From: Streptomyces sp. MMG1121
GTDB lineage: Bacteria > Actinomycetota > Actinomycetes > Streptomycetales > Streptomycetaceae
Reading direction: 5' to 3'
DNA length: 39,603 nucleotides
NCBI RefSeq assembly: GCF_001280015.1
Contig: NZ_LGDV01000219.1
Span: 1 to 39,603, forward strand
Part shown: positions 1-9,986 of the stretch, in pieces
How positions within the stretch are numbered: the stretch's first letter is position 1
Layout of the letters: each line of letters starts with the position of its first letter
Notes under the pieces: generated by a model
What the model saw: the letters and a program-made list of their open reading frames with translations, nothing else
Databases searched by the model: none
Told to the model about the DNA's origin: nothing
Made by a program: the position numbers and the translations under genes

Positions 1-244
1 TCGCTTCCTTTGTACTCACCCTCTCGGGCTTTCCTCCGGGCTTCCCTTCGGTGTTTCCGACTCTATCAGATCTTTTCTCGATCCGATTTCCTCGGTGCTG
101 TCCAGGTTCCCGCTCTCGCGTTTCCCTTTCCGGCGGTTCCGACTTTATCAGAAGTTCTGAGTCGGATTTCCCGCCCCCTCCGGGGTGCCTGTGTCCAGCA
201 CATGAAGTGCTGGGGTTCCCGGTTGGGCGGAGCCGTAAACGTAC
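1..244 (-). promoter_or_regulatory. Leader/promoter region of an rRNA operon (16S lies outside the window)
   Basis: No protein gene is supported here. Read on the minus strand, the stretch carries phrases I know from the DNA just upstream of Streptomyces 16S genes, such as TCTGATAGAGTCGGAAACAC and GAGAGGGTGAGTACAAAGGA. Two related blocks end in -10-like hexamers, TAAAGT (142-147) and TAGAGT (60-65), each followed by CGGA; neither has a consensus -35. A small hairpin (CCAGCAC/GTGCTGG, 195-213) lies at the upstream end. The polarity predicts 16S rRNA beginning left of position 1 and transcribed leftwards, away from rnj. The match is from memory; the exact promoters are inference. Confidence 0.75.
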
Positions 245-286
245 TGGAGCGGGGCGCCTCGATGCAAATCGAGGCGCCCCGCTCCA
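245..286 (-). terminator. Strong hairpin terminator downstream of rnj
   Basis: A perfect 19-bp inverted repeat (245-263 with 268-286) surrounds a GCAA loop, 30 nt past the rnj stop codon. There is no long T-run, as is usual in Streptomyces. It would insulate the neighbouring rRNA leader from rnj transcription. Confidence 0.85.
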
Positions 287-316
287 GGTTCACACGGACG
301 AGCGGCCGTTGGGCCG

Positions 317-2002
317 TCAGACCTCCACGACGACGGGGAGGATCATTGGCCTGCGGCGATACGTGTCCGCGACCCACTTGCCGAGGGTGCGCCGGATGAG
401 TTGCTGGAGCTGGTGGGGCTCCACGACGCCGTCCTGAGCGGACCTCTCCAGGACTTCCGTGATCTTCGGGAGCACGGCGGTGAAGGCCGAGTCCTCGATG
501 CCGGAGCCCCGGGCCTGCACGTGCGGGCCGCCCGTGATCTTGCCGGTGGAGGCGTCCACGACCACGAAGACCGAGATGATGCCCTCGTCGCCGAGGATCT
601 TGCGGTCCTTGAGGGCCGGCTCGCCGACATCGCCGACGGAGAGGCCGTCGACGTAGACGTAACCCGCCTGGACCTTGCCGACGATCTTGGCCTTGCCCTC
701 GATCAGGTCGACGACCACGCCGTCCTCGGCGATGACGATCCGGTCGTGCGGGACGCCCGTGAGCGCGCCCAGTTCGGCGTTGGCCCGCAGATGGCGCCAT
801 TCGCCGTGGACCGGCATCAGGTTCTTCGGGCGGCAGATGTTGTAGAAGTACAGCAACTCGCCCGCCGAGGCGTGGCCGGAGACGTGGACCTTGGCGTTGC
901 CCTTGTGGACGACGTTGGCGCCCCAGCGGGTCAGGCCGTTGATCACGCGGTAGACCGCGTTCTCGTTTCCGGGGATGAGCGACGAGGCCAGGATGACCGT
1001 GTCGCCGTCGACGATGCGGATCTGGTGGTCACGGTTGGCCATGCGGGACAGGGCCGCCATCGGCTCGCCCTGGGAGCCCGTGCAGACCAGGACCACCTCG
1101 GAGTCGGGGAGGTCGTCCAGCGTCTTGACGTCCACCACCAGGCCCGGCGGGACCTTCAGATAGCCGAGGTCCCGCGCGATGCCCATGTTGCGGACCATGG
1201 AACGGCCGACGAAGGCGACCCGGCGGCCGTACTCGTGGGCCGCGTCCAGGATCTGCTGGATGCGGTGGACGTGGCTGGCGAAGCTCGCCACGATGATCCG
1301 CTTGCGGGCGCCGGCGAAGACCTGCCGCAGGACGTTGGAGATGTCCCGCTCGGGCGGGACGAAGCCCGGGACCTCGGCGTTCGTGGAGTCGGCGAGCAGG
1401 AGGTCGATGCCCTCCTCGCTGAGCCGCGCGAACGCGTGCAGGTCGGTGAGGCGGTTGTCCAGCGGGAGCTGGTCCATCTTGAAGTCGCCGGTGTGGACCA
1501 CCATGCCGGCGGGGGTGCGGACGGCGACCGCGAGCGCGTCCGGGATGGAGTGGTTGACGGCGACGAACTCGCAGTCGAAGGGGCCGATGCGCTCGCGATG
1601 GCCCTCCGCCACCTCCAGGGTGTACGGGCGGATCCGGTGCTCCTGGAGCTTGGCCTCGATGAGGGCGAGGGTCAGCTTGGAGCCGATCAGCGGGATGTCC
1701 GGCTTCTCGCGGAGCAGGAACGGGACACCGCCGATGTGGTCCTCGTGGCCGTGCGTGAGGACGATGCCCTCGATGTCGTCGAGGCGGTCCCGGATGGACG
1801 AGAAGTCCGGCAGGATCAGGTCGATTCCGGGCTGCTCCTCCTCGGGGAAGAGCACTCCGCAGTCGACGATCAGCAGGCGGCCGCCGTACTCGAAGACCGT
1901 CATGTTCCGGCCGATCTCGCCGAGACCGCCGAGCGGGGTGACCCGGAGGCCGCCCGCGGGGAGCGGCGGGGGCGGGCCGAGTTCAGGATGCGGATGACTC
2001 AA
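317..2002 (-). CDS. rnj: Ribonuclease J (metallo-beta-lactamase/beta-CASP RNase)
   Basis: Cytoplasmic RNase J, an endonuclease and 5'-3' exonuclease for mRNA decay and rRNA maturation. The 561-residue product begins with the family's N-terminal block (VTPLGGLGEIGRNM, residues 21-34). It carries the zinc motif HGHEDH (84-89) and the beta-CASP region, with the usual C-terminal domain after it. The TTG start at 2002 is chosen over upstream in-frame codons because the conserved Streptomyces N-terminus (SHPHPELGPP) begins there and a GAGGAG-type ribosome site lies just before it; the longer frame would add a non-conserved extension. It follows dapA on the same strand after a 166-nt gap with a strong hairpin. 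Proximity to dapA and to an rRNA operon is the normal Streptomyces setting. Length is typical for the family. Confidence 0.96.
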   Translation of the reverse strand: MSHPHPELGPPPPLPAGGLRVTPLGGLGEIGRNMTVFEYGGRLLIVDCGVLFPEEEQPGIDLILPDFSSIRDRLDDIEGIVLTHGHEDHIGGVPFLLREKPDIPLIGSKLTLALIEAKLQEHRIRPYTLEVAEGHRERIGPFDCEFVAVNHSIPDALAVAVRTPAGMVVHTGDFKMDQLPLDNRLTDLHAFARLSEEGIDLLLADSTNAEVPGFVPPERDISNVLRQVFAGARKRIIVASFASHVHRIQQILDAAHEYGRRVAFVGRSMVRNMGIARDLGYLKVPPGLVVDVKTLDDLPDSEVVLVCTGSQGEPMAALSRMANRDHQIRIVDGDTVILASSLIPGNENAVYRVINGLTRWGANVVHKGNAKVHVSGHASAGELLYFYNICRPKNLMPVHGEWRHLRANAELGALTGVPHDRIVIAEDGVVVDLIEGKAKIVGKVQAGYVYVDGLSVGDVGEPALKDRKILGDEGIISVFVVVDASTGKITGGPHVQARGSGIEDSAFTAVLPKITEVLERSAQDGVVEPHQLQQLIRRTLGKWVADTYRRRPMILPVVVEV

Positions 2003-2008
2003 AAGACT

Positions 2009-2052
2009 CTCCTCACCACACGCGCCACGTACCGGTAGGCACGTGGCGCGTG
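2009..2052 (-). promoter_or_regulatory. Hairpin in the rnj leader, directly upstream of the ribosome-binding site
   Basis: A perfect 12-bp stem (2019-2030 with 2041-2052, loop of 10) sits immediately upstream of the GGTGAGGAG ribosome-binding stretch (2009-2017) of rnj. It could be the dapA terminator, a processing site, or a translational control element for RNase J. The stem is seen; its role is inference. Confidence 0.6.
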
Positions 2053-2168
2053 AGACGTTCGTGCATGAGCAGTTGTTGTTGTGGACGCGGGCACCGGTGG
2101 CCCGCTGGTCCGGTTCTCTGTTCGGTTGTCTCTTCAGTTGTGAAGCTCGGGTGGTGCCAAGTCTGTTG

Positions 2169-3068
2169 TCAGATCTGTACCCCGCCGGCAGCAAGATCGA
2201 TCTTGAGCTGGGCGATCTCCTCGGGCGAGCACTCCACCATCGGCGAGCGCAGCGGCCCGGCGGGCAGGCCCTGGAGGGCGAGCGCGGCCTTGGTGGTCAT
2301 GACGCCCTGGGTGCGGAACATCCCGGTGTAGACCGGAAGCAGCTTCTGGTGGATCTCGGTGGCCTTGACGATGTCGCCCGAGGCGTACGCGTCGACGAGG
2401 GCGCGCAGGTCGGGGGTGACGAGGTGGCCGACGACCGAGACGAAGCCGACCGCGCCCACGGAGAGCAGGGGCAGGTTCAGCATGTCGTCGCCGGAGTACC
2501 AGGCGAGGCCGGACTGGGCGATGGCCCAGCTGGCGCGGCCGAGGTCGCCCTTGGCGTCCTTGTTGGCGACGATCCGGGGGTGCTCGGCGAGCCGGACGAG
2601 CGTCTCGGTGTTGATCGGGACGCCGCTGCGGCCGGGGATGTCGTAGAGCATGACCGGCAGGCCGGTGGTGTCCGCGACGGCCGTGAAGTGGCGGTACAGG
2701 CCCTCCTGCGGGGGCTTGTTGTAGTACGGCGTGACGACGAGGAGGCCGTGGGCTCCGATGCGCTCGGCCTCGCGGGCCAGCTCGATGCTGTGGCGGGTGT
2801 CGTTGGTGCCGACGCCGGCGACGACGTGGGCTCGGTCGCCGACCGCCTCGAGTACGGCTCGTACCAGGTCCGATTTCTCCGCGTCACTGGTGGTGGGGGA
2901 CTCGCCGGTGGTGCCGTTGATGATCAGGCCGTCGTTGCCTGCGTCCACCAGGTGGGCGGCGAGCCGCTGCGCGCCGTCGAGGTCGAGTGCGCCGTCCGCC
3001 GTGAAGGGCGTGACCATGGCGGTGAGGACCCGCCCGAAGGGGGTCTGCGGAGTCGAGGTCGGAGCCAT
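2169..3068 (-). CDS. dapA: 4-hydroxy-tetrahydrodipicolinate synthase
   Basis: Condenses pyruvate with aspartate semialdehyde in the diaminopimelate/lysine pathway, feeding peptidoglycan and lysine. The 299-residue (beta/alpha)8 protein has NGTTGES (51-57), the catalytic Tyr in LYDIPGRSG (Y142) and the Schiff-base Lys in NKDAKG (K170). The ATG at 3068 is preferred to the ORF's first ATG at 3149 because the family N-terminus (TPQTPFGRVLTAMVTPF) starts just after it, and the extra 27 residues look like translated intergenic DNA. There is no clear ribosome site; a TAGCGT hexamer 7 nt upstream suggests a leaderless message. dapB, the next pathway enzyme, lies about 2.5 kb upstream. Confidence 0.96.
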   Translation of the reverse strand: MAPTSTPQTPFGRVLTAMVTPFTADGALDLDGAQRLAAHLVDAGNDGLIINGTTGESPTTSDAEKSDLVRAVLEAVGDRAHVVAGVGTNDTRHSIELAREAERIGAHGLLVVTPYYNKPPQEGLYRHFTAVADTTGLPVMLYDIPGRSGVPINTETLVRLAEHPRIVANKDAKGDLGRASWAIAQSGLAWYSGDDMLNLPLLSVGAVGFVSVVGHLVTPDLRALVDAYASGDIVKATEIHQKLLPVYTGMFRTQGVMTTKAALALQGLPAGPLRSPMVECSPEEIAQLKIDLAAGGVQI

Positions 3069-3075
3069 GGGTAAC

Positions 3076-3081
3076 ACGCTA
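3076..3081 (-). promoter_or_regulatory. Possible -10 element for a leaderless dapA transcript
   Basis: TAGCGT on the minus strand ends 7 nt before the dapA ATG, so transcription would start at or next to the A of the start codon. No convincing -35 hexamer was found, so this is a weak call. Confidence 0.3.
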
Positions 3082-3141
3082 CTCGGTGCTCCAGGCAGGG
3101 TCTGCCCGCGGGGGGCCGGGAAAGTCAGGACAAATATGGAG

Positions 3142-3179
3142 CCCGGCACTGCCTGCTCGGGGGTTCAAGCAGTGCCGGG
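3142..3179 (-). terminator. Hairpin terminator downstream of thyX
   Basis: An 11-bp perfect inverted repeat (3142-3152 with 3169-3179) lies about 100 nt past the thyX stop and before dapA. On the minus strand it is followed by a T-rich stretch (ATATTTGT). It would separate thyX and dapA transcripts. Confidence 0.65.
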
Positions 3180-3279
3180 TCCGTTTGATCAGGCTAGATG
3201 AACTTCTCCAAATGCCGCAATACGGACACCTCACGCGGCTGACCCGTACATAGGTTCCCGGTGGGCGAACAAGGCTTCG

Positions 3280-4008
3280 TTACGGGGCCACGCGGCCGTT
3301 CGCATTGAAGGCCGCGTACGTCAGCGGCATGAGCGCCGCCCACTCCGCCTCCATCTTCTCGCCGACCATCTCGATCTCCCGCTGCGGGAAGGACGGCACC
3401 TTGGCCAGCTCGTGCTGGGTGCGCAGGCCGAGGAAGTGCATCAGGGAGCGGGCGTTGCAGGTGGCGTACATCGAGGAGTACAGGCCGACAGGGAGGGCCG
3501 AACGTGCGACCTCGCGGGCGACGCCCTCGGCGAGGAGCTTCTGGTACGCCCCGTACGCCTGCTCGTAGGACTCCTCCAGGGTGCTGCGCACCGTCTCGTG
3601 CTGGGCCGGGGTGCCCTCGACGAAGACGTACTTGCCGGGACGGCCCTCCTGCACGAGCTTGCGGGAGGTGTCCGGGACGTAGAAGACCGGCTCCAGCTCC
3701 CGGTAGCGGCCGGACTCCTCGTTGTACGACCAGCCGACGCGGTGCCGCATGAACTCGCGGAAGACGAAGATCGGGGCGCTGATGAAGAAGGTCATCGAAT
3801 TGTGCTCGAACGGGCTGCCGTGCCGGTCGCGCATCAGGTAGTTGATCAGGCCCTTGGAGCGCTCGGGGTCCTTCTTCAGCTCGTCCAGGGACTGCTCGCC
3901 GAGCGTGGAGACGCGGGCGGCGAAGAGGACGTCGGCATCCGACGCGCTGGACTTCACCAGCTCGACGGTGACGTCACTGCGCAGGGTGAGCGACTCGGGG
4001 GTGGTCAC
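3280..4008 (-). CDS. thyX: Flavin-dependent thymidylate synthase ThyX
   Basis: Makes dTMP from dUMP using methylene-tetrahydrofolate, FAD and NADPH; it is the actinobacterial alternative to ThyA. The ThyX signature is present as RHRVGWSYNEESGRY, so there are 8 residues between RHR and the Ser; family descriptions allow 7 or 8. The dUMP/FAD-contacting C-terminal part (ARSALPVGLYSSMYATCNARS) is also present. The chosen start is a GTG at 4008 with an AAGGA ribosome site 5 nt upstream; an ATG at 4023 in the same frame would add five residues and cannot be excluded. Product 242 or 247 residues, normal for the family. It is divergent from the next gene. Confidence 0.95.
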   Translation of the reverse strand: MTTPESLTLRSDVTVELVKSSASDADVLFAARVSTLGEQSLDELKKDPERSKGLINYLMRDRHGSPFEHNSMTFFISAPIFVFREFMRHRVGWSYNEESGRYRELEPVFYVPDTSRKLVQEGRPGKYVFVEGTPAQHETVRSTLEESYEQAYGAYQKLLAEGVAREVARSALPVGLYSSMYATCNARSLMHFLGLRTQHELAKVPSFPQREIEMVGEKMEAEWAALMPLTYAAFNANGRVAP

Positions 4009-4184
4009 GGAGGTCCTTCCCATCACTTCTTCAGGTTCGCGGCCCACTGTACGGGGCGGCTCTGACAGTCCCGCACAGTGACCTTCTCGCGGATTTTTTC
4101 GGACATGGGCACCTTTTGTGCCAATCGAGCGTCTGTACCAGTGAGGCCCGAAAATTCGATCTCTCGAGAGGAGAGGTGCCCGCC

Positions 4185-4421
4185 ATGTTCCGTCGGCGTG
4201 AGCCCGTGCCCTTCGCCTTCCTGGCCGAGGCGGACAGGTTCAACAGCAATGTCGCTCCCCCGCCGCGCCAGCGTGCTTCGGCCGGGCAGATAGCCGGGCG
4301 CTGGCTGCTGGGGCTCACCATCACCGCCGGGATCGTTGGCGCACTCGTCCTCGGTATGCCCGCGCTGTCCACCCCCGCCCATACCCCCGTGCAGCAGTCG
4401 CAGGCCGCCGACGGGCGCTGA
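4185..4421 (+). CDS. Small single-span membrane protein, function unknown
   Basis: A 78-residue protein. It has a basic N-terminus (FRRREPVP), a polar stretch, one hydrophobic segment (about residues 39-60, WLLGLTITAGIVGALVLGMP) and a short Pro/Gln/Ala tail, predicted to be a single-span membrane protein. The ATG is preceded by a GAGAGG ribosome site 8 nt away; a GTG three codons earlier is a less likely start. It is divergent from thyX, sharing about 175 bp of upstream DNA, and is followed by the PH-like gene after 90 nt. I recognise it only as a small protein conserved at this place in Streptomyces; no function is assigned. Confidence 0.75.
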   Translation: MFRRREPVPFAFLAEADRFNSNVAPPPRQRASAGQIAGRWLLGLTITAGIVGALVLGMPALSTPAHTPVQQSQAADGR

Positions 4422-4511
4422 CCCTTCCGGCCGCCCACGGGTGGTGAGCGCGAACACGGCCGGATAGCCTCACCGGGCACAGCCCGAGCAAGGATTGAGT
4501 GAGGACCAGCC

Positions 4512-5066
4512 GTGCCCCTGCCCTTCCTGACGGCCGACCGTCCCTTCGAGGCCGCGTCCGAGAGCGCGCTGCCCTACGACGACCGGGAGCGCTGGCGGCG
4601 TCCCTACCGCCCCGGGCCCTGGCGGGTGGGTGTGGCCGCGCTGGTGCTGTTGCTGGCCTCCTTCGTGCTGTTCGCCGCGGTCGCCATCGCCCTGACCGAC
4701 TCGGTGTCCTCCGCCGGGGCGGTCCTCGTCACGGCGCTCGTGGTGATCGCCGCCGCGCTGCGGCTGCTGCGCATGGGCGTGTGGGTGAGCGGGCACGGAC
4801 TGCGCCACGTCGGCTTCCTGGTGACGCGTACGGTGCCGTGGGCACGGGTGGTGTCGGTGCGGACGGTGCAGCAGCCGGTGCGCTGGCTGGGGCTGCCCCG
4901 GACGGTGCAGGGGCAGGCGCTGGTGCTCGTGCGCGAGGACCGGCCGGCCGAGGACACGCCTCCGCTGCTGACCACGCACGCGCTGGACTTCCTGGCCCGC
5001 GCGACCGCCTTCGACCGGGCAGCGGACACCGTGGAGGCCTGGGCCGCGGAGTACGGGCGCGGCTGA
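4512..5066 (+). CDS. PH-domain-like membrane protein
   Basis: A 184-residue protein with two hydrophobic segments at about residues 37-58 and 66-84, followed by a C-terminal region of about 90 residues. That region resembles the actinobacterial PH-like domain of the low-molecular-weight protein antigen 6 type (GLRHVGFLVTRTVPWARVVSV). The GTG start at 4512 has GAGG seven bases upstream. The role is unknown; such proteins are probably membrane-associated scaffolds or envelope proteins. It is convergent with the TPR-like gene and ends at a very strong shared hairpin. The family call rests on pattern memory. Confidence 0.75.
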   Translation: MPLPFLTADRPFEAASESALPYDDRERWRRPYRPGPWRVGVAALVLLLASFVLFAAVAIALTDSVSSAGAVLVTALVVIAAALRLLRMGVWVSGHGLRHVGFLVTRTVPWARVVSVRTVQQPVRWLGLPRTVQGQALVLVREDRPAEDTPPLLTTHALDFLARATAFDRAADTVEAWAAEYGRG

Positions 5067-5071
5067 CGGCC

Positions 5072-5130
5072 GCAGGCACGCCGAAGGGGCCGGTCCGCCG
5101 TGTGCGGGCCGGCCCCTTCGGCGTGCCTGC
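5072..5130. terminator. Bidirectional terminator between convergent genes
   Basis: A 22-bp perfect stem (5072-5093 with 5109-5130) extends inwards by about 5 more pairs to a 5-nt loop at 5099-5103. It lies between the stop at 5066 (+) and the stop at 5149 (-) and can serve both genes. Confidence 0.9.
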
Positions 5131-5148
5131 CGTGCGGCTCCCCGCGGC

Positions 5149-5601
5149 TCAGGCCGGGACCGGTTTGCCGTCGTGCAGGGCGATGGCCCGTTGCATGGCC
5201 TTGCGCGCGCGAGGGGTGTCACGGGCGTCGTGGTAGGCGACGGCGAGCCGGAACCAGCAGCGCCAGTCGTCAGGGGACGCCTCCGTCTCGGCCTTGCGCT
5301 TGGCGAACACCTCGTCGGCGGAGTCGCGGTCGATGCGGCCGCTCGCGGTGCGCCGCAGCTCGTCGACAGGCAGGGCCCCCTCGGCGTCGAGCTGGGCGGC
5401 GAGCTGGTTGGCCTTGCGGACGAACTGGGTGTTCTTCCACAGGAACCACAGTCCGATGACCGGCAGGATCAGGACCGCGACCCCGAAGGTGACAGTCAGG
5501 AGCGTGCCGGACTGGATGAGCATGACGCCGCGGCTGCCGACCAGGACGAAGTAGAAGACCAGGACGGCGGCCGTGACGAGGTAGGTGAATTTCGCGCGCA
5601 T
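5149..5601 (-). CDS. Membrane protein with a TPR-like C-terminal region
   Basis: A 150-residue protein with two N-terminal transmembrane helices (about residues 7-27 and 34-54). A charged linker follows, then a helical C-terminus resembling one or two tetratricopeptide repeats (DDWRCWFRLAVAYHDARDTPRARKAMQRAI). TPRs mediate protein contacts; no partner can be named. It starts 13 nt after the dapB stop, so it is probably the last gene of the pnp-M16-dapB transcript, which ends at the convergent terminator. I do not recognise a characterised homologue. Confidence 0.8.
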   Translation of the reverse strand: MRAKFTYLVTAAVLVFYFVLVGSRGVMLIQSGTLLTVTFGVAVLILPVIGLWFLWKNTQFVRKANQLAAQLDAEGALPVDELRRTASGRIDRDSADEVFAKRKAETEASPDDWRCWFRLAVAYHDARDTPRARKAMQRAIALHDGKPVPA

Positions 5602-5614
5602 CGCAGGGACTGTC

Positions 5615-6379
<765 letters not shown>

Positions 6380-6393
6380 TTAAGGGAGGTGTG

Positions 6394-7773
6394 TCAGGCG
6401 ACGGCGTCGTGCAGGCGTGCGGCCTGTTTGTCCTTGAGCGGGCCGATGACCGACAGCGACGGGCGCTGTCCCAGGATGTCGCGGGCGACCGAGCGGACCT
6501 CGTCCGGGGTGACCGCCGCTATCCGGTCCAGCATGTCGTCGACGGACATCTGCTCGCCCCAGCACAGCTCGCTCTTGCCGATACGGTTCATCAGCGCGCC
6601 GGTGTCCTCGAGGCCGAGGACGGTGGAGCCCCGGAGCTGGCCCACGGCGCGGGCGATCTCGTCGTCGGTGAGGCCGTTGGCGGCGACGTGGTCGAGTTCG
6701 TCGCGGCAGATCTTCAGCACGTCGTGCACCTGGCTCGGCCGGCAGCCGGCGTACACCCCGAACAGGCCGCAGTCGGCGAAGCCCGAGGTGTACGAGTACA
6801 CGCTGTAGGCGAGGCCGCGCTTCTCCCGGACCTCCTGGAAGAGACGGGAGGACATGCCGCCGCCGAGGGCGGTGTTGAGCACGCCCATCGCCCAGCGGCG
6901 GTCGTCGGTGCGGGCGAGGCCGGGCATGCCGAGGACGACGTGCGCCTGCTCGGTCTTGCGGCCGAGCAGTTCGACCTTGCCGGTCGTGCGGATCCTGCGG
7001 CTGCCGTCGCGCGGGGCGATCGGCTGCGCGTCGGCGTTCTTGAAGGCGCCCGCCTTCTCGAAGGCCGCGCGGACCTGTCGTACGACCTTGTTGTGGTCGA
7101 TGTTGCCGGCGCAGGCGACCACGAGGTGGGTCGGGTCGTAGTGCTTCTTGTAGAAGCGGCGGATGCGGTCGGCGCTGAGGGCGTTGACCGTGTCGACCGT
7201 GCCGAGGACCGGGCGGCCGAGGGCGTTGTCGCCGAACATGGTGTGCGCGAACAGGTCGTGCACACAGTCGCCGGGGTCGTCCTCGGTCATGGCGATCTCT
7301 TCGAGGATCGCGCCGCGCTCGACGTCGACGTCCTCTTCCAGGATCAGCGAGCCGGTCAGCATGTCGCAGACGACGTCGATGGCGAGGGGCAGGTCGTTGT
7401 CGAGCACGCGCGCGTAGTAGCACGTGTACTCCTTCGCCGTGAACGCGTTCATCTCGCCGCCGACGGCGTCGAGGGCGGCGGAGATGTCCAGTGCGCTGCG
7501 CTTCCGCGTGCCCTTGAACAGCAGGTGTTCCAGGTAGTGCGTGGCGCCGTTCAGAGCGGGGGTCTCGTCGCGGGAGCCGACGTGCGCCCAGATGCCGAAG
7601 GTCGCGGAGCGGACCGAGGGCAGGGTCTCGGTGACGATGCGCAGGCCGCCCGGGAGGGTGGTCTTGCGGACCGTGCCGATGCCGTTCTGGCCCTTGATCA
7701 GGGTTTGGGTACGGGCGACGGCCCGCGCCTCCGAAGAGGGGCGGGCCGTCACCTTGGAGCTACGGGACGTCAC
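6394..7773 (-). CDS. M16-family zinc metalloprotease (pitrilysin/MPP-like)
   Basis: A 459-residue soluble peptidase of the M16B type. The inverted zinc motif HxxEH is seen as HYLEH (79-83), with a likely third ligand, Glu159, in ERGAILEEI at the usual 70-80 residue distance. The second half carries the inactive M16 repeat, including the conserved RGLAYSVYS block. The GTG start overlaps the pnp stop (GTGA), so translation is coupled to PNPase; this pnp-protease pair is the standard actinobacterial order. The physiological substrate is unknown. No signal peptide is seen, so it should act in the cytoplasm. Confidence 0.94.
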   Translation of the reverse strand: MTSRSSKVTARPSSEARAVARTQTLIKGQNGIGTVRKTTLPGGLRIVTETLPSVRSATFGIWAHVGSRDETPALNGATHYLEHLLFKGTRKRSALDISAALDAVGGEMNAFTAKEYTCYYARVLDNDLPLAIDVVCDMLTGSLILEEDVDVERGAILEEIAMTEDDPGDCVHDLFAHTMFGDNALGRPVLGTVDTVNALSADRIRRFYKKHYDPTHLVVACAGNIDHNKVVRQVRAAFEKAGAFKNADAQPIAPRDGSRRIRTTGKVELLGRKTEQAHVVLGMPGLARTDDRRWAMGVLNTALGGGMSSRLFQEVREKRGLAYSVYSYTSGFADCGLFGVYAGCRPSQVHDVLKICRDELDHVAANGLTDDEIARAVGQLRGSTVLGLEDTGALMNRIGKSELCWGEQMSVDDMLDRIAAVTPDEVRSVARDILGQRPSLSVIGPLKDKQAARLHDAVA

Positions 7774-9986
7774 TGCTCGGCGTCGTCCTTGTTCTCGTCG
7801 CCCTCTTCGCCCTCGATCACCGGAACGAGGGAGAGCTTGCCGCGGGAGTCGATCTCGGCGATCTCGACCTGGACCTTCTGGCCCACACCGAGGACGTCCT
7901 CGACGTTCTCCACGCGCTTGCCGCCGGCGAGCTTACGGATCTGCGAGATGTGCAGCAGACCGTCCTTGCCCGGCAGCAGGGAGACGAACGCACCGAAGGT
8001 GGTCGTCTTGACGACCGTACCGAGGTAGCGCTCGCCGACCTCGGGCATCGTCGGGTTGGCGATGCCGTTGATCGTGGCGCGGGCGGCCTCCGCCGAGGGA
8101 CCGTCGGCGGCACCGATGTAGATGGTGCCGTCGTCCTCGATGGTGATCTCGGCGCCCGTGTCCTCCTGGATCTGGTTGATCATCTTGCCCTTGGGGCCGA
8201 TGACCTCACCGATCTTGTCGACCGGGATCTTGACGGTGATGATCCGCGGGGCGTGCGGGCTCATCTCGTCGGGCCGGTCGATGGCCTCCATCATCACGTC
8301 GAGGATGTGCAGACGCGCGTCGCGGGCCTGCTTGAGGGCCGCGGCCAGGACGGAGGCCGGGATGCCGTCCAGCTTGGTGTCGAGCTGGAGGGCGGTCACG
8401 AAGTCCTTCGTGCCGGCGACCTTGAAGTCCATGTCGCCGAAGGCGTCCTCCGCACCGAGGATGTCGGTGAGGGTGACGTAGTGCGTCTCGCCGTCGATGT
8501 CCTGGGAGATCAGGCCCATGGCGATACCGGCGACCGGGGCCTTCAGCGGCACACCGGCGTTCAGCAGCGACATGGTGGAGGCGCAGACCGAGCCCATGGA
8601 CGTCGAGCCGTTGGAGCTCAGCGCCTCGGAGACCTGGCGGATCGCGTAGGGGAACTCCTCGCGCGTCGGCAGGACCGGCACGAGGGCACGCTCGGCGAGG
8701 GCGCCGTGGCCGATCTCGCGGCGCTTCGGCGAGCCGACGCGGCCGGTCTCGCCGGTGGAGTACGGCGGGAAGTTGTAGTTGTGCATGTAGCGCTTGCGGG
8801 TCACCGGGGAGAGGGTGTCCAGCTGCTGCTCCATGCGGAGCATGTTGAGGGTGGTGACGCCCAGGATCTGGGTCTCGCCACGCTCGAACACCGCGGAGCC
8901 GTGCACGCGCGGGATGGCCTCGACCTCGGCGGCCAGCGTGCGGATGTCGGTGACACCGCGGCCGTCGATGCGCTTCTTCTCCTTGATCACGCGCTCGCGG
9001 ACCAGCTGCTTGGTGAGCGAGCGGTACGCGGCGGAGATCTCCTTCTCGCGGCCCTCGAACTCCGGCAGGAGCTTCTCGGCGGCGAGACCCTTGACGCGGT
9101 CCAGCTCGGACTCGCGCTCCTGCTTGCCGGCGATGGTGAGCGCCTGGGCCAGCTCGGGGCGGACGGCGGCCGTCAGGGCCTCGAAGACGTCGTCCTGGTA
9201 GTCCAGGAAGATCGGGAACTCGCCGGTCGGCTTGGCGGCCTTCGCGGCGAGGTCCGCCTGGGCGCGGCACAGGACCTTGATGAAGGGCTTCGCGGCCTCA
9301 AGACCGGCGGCGACGACCTCCTCGGTCGGCGCCTCGGAGCCGCCCTCGACGAGCTTGATGGTGCCCTCGGTGGCCTCGGCCTCGACCATCATGATCGCGA
9401 CGTCGCCGTCCTCCAGGACGCGGCCCGCGACGACCATGTCGAAGACGGCGTCCTCGAGCTCGGTGTGCGTCGGGAAGGCGACCCACTGGCCGCGGATCAG
9501 CGCGACGCGGACGCCGCCGATCGGGCCGGAGAAGGGCAGACCGGCCAGCTGCGTGGACGCGGACGCGGCGTTGATCGCCACGACGTCGTACAGGTGGTCG
9601 GGGTTGAGCGCCATGATCGTGGCGACGACCTGGATCTCGTTGCGCAGGCCCTTCTTGAAGGACGGGCGCAGCGGGCGGTCGATGAGGCGGCAGGTGAGGA
9701 TCGCGTCCTCGGACGGCCGGCCCTCACGGCGGAAGAAGGAACCGGGGATCTTCCCGGCCGCGTACATGCGCTCCTCGACGTCCACCGTCAGCGGGAAGAA
9801 GTCGAGCTGGTCCTTGGGGTTCTTGGAGGCGGTGGTGGCCGACAGCACCATGGTGTCGTCGTCCAGGTACGCCACGGCGGAGCCGGCGGCCTGCTTGGCC
9901 AGGCGGCCCGTCTCGAAGCGGATGGTACGGGTACCGAAGGCGCCATTGTCGATGACGGCCTCGGCGTAGTGGGTCTCGTTCTCCAC
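7770..9986 (-). CDS. pnp: Polyribonucleotide nucleotidyltransferase (PNPase)
   Basis: Phosphorolytic 3'-5' exoribonuclease and RNA polymerase; in Streptomyces it also adds 3' tails to RNA. The 738-residue protein has two RNase PH domains joined by a helical domain. It has the conserved [14 protein letters not shown] and [19 protein letters not shown] blocks, a KH domain ([20 protein letters not shown]) and a C-terminal S1 domain ([20 protein letters not shown]), ending in an acidic tail. The GTG start at 9986 ([11 protein letters not shown]) is chosen because it has GGAG 9 nt upstream and matches the known Streptomyces N-terminus; the frame stays open upstream without homology. It follows rpsO after a structured 328-nt gap and overlaps the protease gene by 4 nt. 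Confidence 0.97.
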   Translation of the reverse strand: MENETHYAEAVIDNGAFGTRTIRFETGRLAKQAAGSAVAYLDDDTMVLSATTASKNPKDQLDFFPLTVDVEERMYAAGKIPGSFFRREGRPSEDAILTCRLIDRPLRPSFKKGLRNEIQVVATIMALNPDHLYDVVAINAASASTQLAGLPFSGPIGGVRVALIRGQWVAFPTHTELEDAVFDMVVAGRVLEDGDVAIMMVEAEATEGTIKLVEGGSEAPTEEVVAAGLEAAKPFIKVLCRAQADLAAKAAKPTGEFPIFLDYQDDVFEALTAAVRPELAQALTIAGKQERESELDRVKGLAAEKLLPEFEGREKEISAAYRSLTKQLVRERVIKEKKRIDGRGVTDIRTLAAEVEAIPRVHGSAVFERGETQILGVTTLNMLRMEQQLDTLSPVTRKRYMHNYNFPPYSTGETGRVGSPKRREIGHGALAERALVPVLPTREEFPYAIRQVSEALSSNGSTSMGSVCASTMSLLNAGVPLKAPVAGIAMGLISQDIDGETHYVTLTDILGAEDAFGDMDFKVAGTKDFVTALQLDTKLDGIPASVLAAALKQARDARLHILDVMMEAIDRPDEMSPHAPRIITVKIPVDKIGEVIGPKGKMINQIQEDTGAEITIEDDGTIYIGAADGPSAEAARATINGIANPTMPEVGERYLGTVVKTTTFGAFVSLLPGKDGLLHISQIRKLAGGKRVENVEDVLGVGQKVQVEIAEIDSRGKLSLVPVIEGEEGDENKDDAEQ

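Noticed and set aside
66..399. Several open frames over the first 400 bases
   Set aside because: They lie in the rRNA leader-like DNA and rnj terminator; translations are low-complexity with no start signals.
3280..4008. ThyX motif with 8 rather than 7 residues between RHR and Ser
   Set aside because: Family descriptions allow 7 or 8, so it is not unusual.
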